Part shown: positions 61,979 to 64,000 of the stretch, in pieces | Numbering within the stretch: position 1 is the stretch's first letter | Layout: each line of letters starts with the position of its first letter | From: Niveispirillum lacus | GTDB lineage: Bacteria > Pseudomonadota > Alphaproteobacteria > Azospirillales > Azospirillaceae | Length of the DNA: 64,000 nucleotides | Assembly: GCF_002251795.1 (NCBI RefSeq) | Contig: NZ_NOXU01000030.1 | Location: 62,001 to 126,000 of the forward strand | Direction of reading: 5' to 3' | Position numbers and translations under genes: made by a program | Notes under the pieces: model-generated | Database searches by the model: none | The model's input: only the letters and a program-made list of their open reading frames with translations | Told to the model about the DNA's origin: nothing

Positions 61979-62214
61979 AGGCACAGCTTGTTGCCCGATT
62001 TGCATTTGTCTTGAAGGACCAGAGCCTGACGCAGGCCGATGCCGCCCAGCGTATGGGCGTCAGCCAGCCGGATATCTTCCGCCTGCTGCGCGGACAGTTC
62101 CGCGATATCTCCGTCGAACGGCTTCGCATGCTGGTGCGGTTGGGCTGCACCGTTGACATCCCCATCCGCCCCACCCCCGACGTCCCTCCCACCGCACCTA
62201 TCCCGGTGCGGTAA
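61972..62214 (+). CDS. XRE-family antitoxin remnant (HigA-like)
   Basis: The frame contains LLKAQLVARFAFVLKDQSLT followed by a helix-turn-helix QADAAQRMGVSQPDIFRLLRGQ and ends in a proline-rich tail. In relatives a conserved GNVFADLGLPNPE segment precedes LLKAQL; here it is missing. A GGAGAG site precedes TTG at 61972 and CTG at 61975, so a shortened 80-residue protein may still be made. It overlaps the decayed toxin end. Confidence 0.6.
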   Translation: MLKAQLVARFAFVLKDQSLTQADAAQRMGVSQPDIFRLLRGQFRDISVERLRMLVRLGCTVDIPIRPTPDVPPTAPIPVR

Positions 62215-62304
62215 CCCCGAACCTGGCACGCCACTGGTTTAGATTACTGCTGACGCAAGCGCGTGGCTTGCGCTACCCTTACGGGAGAATGGCAGGGGTG
62301 GGCG

Positions 62305-64000
62305 ATGGCGTTGGAGATTACGAAACCAGAGCAGCTTGAAAAATTCCTGGCGGACAAACCCGCACAATGGTCACACCTGATCGCGGCGCGGGCGGCCCTG
62401 CGGGTGTTGCCTCTGGCCCTGTCCGACATGCATGAGGAGTACTGGTTGTCGCTGCTCCGGGCGTGCTTCATACCATGGGCCGCCGGCAAATATCCGGCCC
62501 ATGATATGACCGCCGCCGCCGGTTCCGCCGCCGATTTCGCCGCCGGTTCCGCCGCCGATTTCGCCGCCCGTTCCGCCGCCCTTTCCGCCGCCGATTTCGC
62601 CGCCGGTTCCGCCGCCGGTTCCGCCGCCGGTTCCGCCGCCCGTTCCGCCGCCGATTTCGCCGCTCGTTCCGCCGCCCTTTCCGCCGCCGATTTCGCCGCC
62701 GGTTCCGCCGCCCTTTCCGCCGCCGATTTCGCCGCCCGTTCCGCCGCCCGTTCCGCCGCCGGTTACGCCGCCCTTTCCGCCGCCGATTTCGCCGCCCGTT
62801 CCGCCGCCCTTTCCGCCGTCTGGAAATCCATCAGCATGGACGCTTCTGGGCTAAACACACGAAAAACATCTCAATCTTTTGCGGAATTGACCCTCACCCC
62901 CCTCTGGTCCGGGGAAACACCGCCTTCAATTGCGCTGCGCTGGCAATCTGTGGCCACCGAAAACCGGTCATCCCACTTCGCCCCCTGGATCAACTGGTAT
63001 CAGGCCCTGCTCACCGGTAATGGCCCCAGCGCCGATTATTTCGGCCCCGACCTGACCCTGCGCATCGCCCAACAACCCCATGAATGGTGGGGCCGTCCGG
63101 CGCCAGAGGTGAATGCCGATATCGCTACGTGGCTAAGGGAAAAGAAAAACAGCGAAGAAGAGTTCATCGACAAATTCAGTGAGCTAGAAAAACAGCTTTC
63201 ACAACATCCCGCCGCCGCGTCCTTCGCCTGGACGGATGAAGGCCTGTCGGTCAATGCACCCACGCCACTACCCGCCACGTCTCTGGCGCAAGATTTTCTG
63301 GACGAGGTGCGGCAGAAGGCCAGGGACCTGCAAGAACGTCTTGCCATGACCAATGCGGCGCAGCGCGTCCGCAAATCTTTGGATGGCGTGATCGCCATTC
63401 TGCCGGAACAGGCGTCGGACCTGCGCCCCGGCCTGCTGCGCTCCCGCGCCCGCTCGTTACATGCTGATGCTGCGGCCTATGCCGGGCAGTTTCAGGATGG
63501 TGAATTGCCGGTCGATGCCACCGCCATGATCATCGACCTGTCGGGCGGGCTGCGTGATCTGGAAGGATGTTTCCCCGAACTGCGGGACATCGAACGGGAA
63601 ATCGCCGCCCTGAACCTGAAGCCCAAGGATGTGGCAGCGGTTCAACAGCATCTGGACCAAATCAACAAGGTTGTGGCCGAAAGTGCGGTGGTTGCGGACA
63701 ACACCAAGTTGGTGATGGCCGCAGGCACCGAAACGATGAAGGCAGAGGCCCCGCCCGACATTACAGAAATCCGCACTGCTGAACAGGCCCTTGTCTCCCG
63801 CAACCTCGTCACGGTGGCCCTGCGCCGCTGCGCTAACGAAATCCTTTCACGCCTGCCTAACACAACAGGCCGGGTTTATGACGAAACGGAAAAGGCGGGC
63901 CTGAACCTGATCCGCCCCGCCGCCTCGGTCGGGGCATCCGTCCTGGTCGGCAGTTTGGTGAACCCTATCGTTGGCTTGGCCTTTTTTGCACTGGCCGAAT
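62305..64000 (+). CDS. Large repeat protein of unknown family, cut by the window end
   Basis: An uninterrupted frame of 565 codons runs off the end. Residues 1-68 are ordinary (ITKPEQLEKFLADKPAQW). Residues 71-170 are 25 tetrapeptides AA[GRL]S or AADF. Then a domain with WQSVATENRSSHFAPWINWY, a charged helical region with coiled-coil character (about 285-400), a further helical part rich in Ala, Glu and Gln, and a hydrophobic end beginning near residue 545 (SVLVGSLVNPIVGLAFFALA). The ATG at 62305 follows AGGGG. I do not recognise the family; a membrane-anchored structural or effector protein is possible. Confidence 0.7.
   Translation, partial: MALEITKPEQLEKFLADKPAQWSHLIAARAALRVLPLALSDMHEEYWLSLLRACFIPWAAGKYPAHDMTAAAGSAADFAAGSAADFAARSAALSAADFAAGSAAGSAAGSAARSAADFAARSAALSAADFAAGSAALSAADFAARSAARSAAGYAALSAADFAARSAALSAVWKSISMDASGLNTRKTSQSFAELTLTPLWSGETPPSIALRWQSVATENRSSHFAPWINWYQALLTGNGPSADYFGPDLTLRIAQQPHEWWGRPAPEVNADIATWLREKKNSEEEFIDKFSELEKQLSQHPAAASFAWTDEGLSVNAPTPLPATSLAQDFLDEVRQKARDLQERLAMTNAAQRVRKSLDGVIAILPEQASDLRPGLLRSRARSLHADAAAYAGQFQDGELPVDATAMIIDLSGGLRDLEGCFPELRDIEREIAALNLKPKDVAAVQQHLDQINKVVAESAVVADNTKLVMAAGTETMKAEAPPDITEIRTAEQALVSRNLVTVALRRCANEILSRLPNTTGRVYDETEKAGLNLIRPAASVGASVLVGSLVNPIVGLAFFALAE
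62515..62814 (+). repeat. 25 tandem 12-bp coding repeats
   Basis: Unit GCCGCC-NNN-NNN, where the variable codons are GGT, CGT, CTT or GAT followed by TCC or TTC. The reading frame is kept in all units. AADF occurs seven times and alternates irregularly with AAGS, AARS and AALS; one unit reads AAGY. Confidence 0.95.

Noticed and set aside
62515-62814. CRISPR-like repeat array
   Set aside because: Units are 12 bp, contiguous and in frame within a coding region; there are no spacers.

Overview
The window reads as a chromosomal segment of a G+C-rich alphaproteobacterium, most likely in Rhodospirillales and close to Azospirillum or Niveispirillum. That placement is inferred from the 14-gene complex I operon order, the short alphaproteobacterial form of ProS, the chain birA-coaX-RNase J-methylmalonyl-CoA epimerase-DUF1467, the small aa3-oxidase subunit IV, and DUF2066 next to purMN. 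No species can be named from sequence alone.

Layout. 1-7 kb is housekeeping: a DinB-fold end, then hda, an AI-2E permease, a CDP-alcohol-transferase-like protein and DUF2066 on the minus strand, facing purM-purN, then a GNAT enzyme and the oxidase subunit IV. 7.2-10.1 kb carries lon and hupB. 10.4-11.6 kb holds tRNA-Val(UAC), a small conserved protein and five identical tRNA-Asp(GUC) genes in a tandemly duplicated array. 12.0-27.1 kb is the nuoA-N operon, with a DUF29 gene between nuoF and nuoG. nuoN overlaps birA, and a perfect intrinsic terminator lies inside the start of birA. coaX, RNase J, methylmalonyl-CoA epimerase and DUF1467 follow.

From about 31.2 to 41.0 kb the core order is broken by accessory genes: a candidate structured small RNA, an adenine module (AzgA-like permease and adenine deaminase), an A+T-rich zinc-ribbon/HNH-like gene, and a mazEF pair with a 22-bp palindromic operator. 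proS follows, then tag, an autoregulated-looking TetR gene, a PhyH-type dioxygenase and a secreted protein. The core resumes with lolC-lolE-lolD. alkA follows and shares stop-codon bases with the first of three tandem RTX adhesin-like genes (45.2-52.9 kb), which end in NPDV/HYxxxGxxEGR repeats. 53-58 kb carries two exported proteins, greA and carB, whose leader has a terminator-like hairpin. 58.6-61.4 kb has a PAS protein with degenerate GGDEF- and EAL-like regions, and a PilZ-like protein. 61.6-62.2 kb is a decayed HigBA-type toxin-antitoxin locus. From 62.3 kb to the window end runs a large open frame with 25 tandem tetrapeptide units (12-bp DNA repeats), a coiled-coil-like middle and a hydrophobic end; I do not recognise it.

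The strongest candidates for undescribed biology are that terminal repeat protein, the RTX trio with its unnamed C-terminal repeat, the structured RNA near 31.4 kb, and two possible transcription-control structures (terminator inside birA; leader hairpin of carB).
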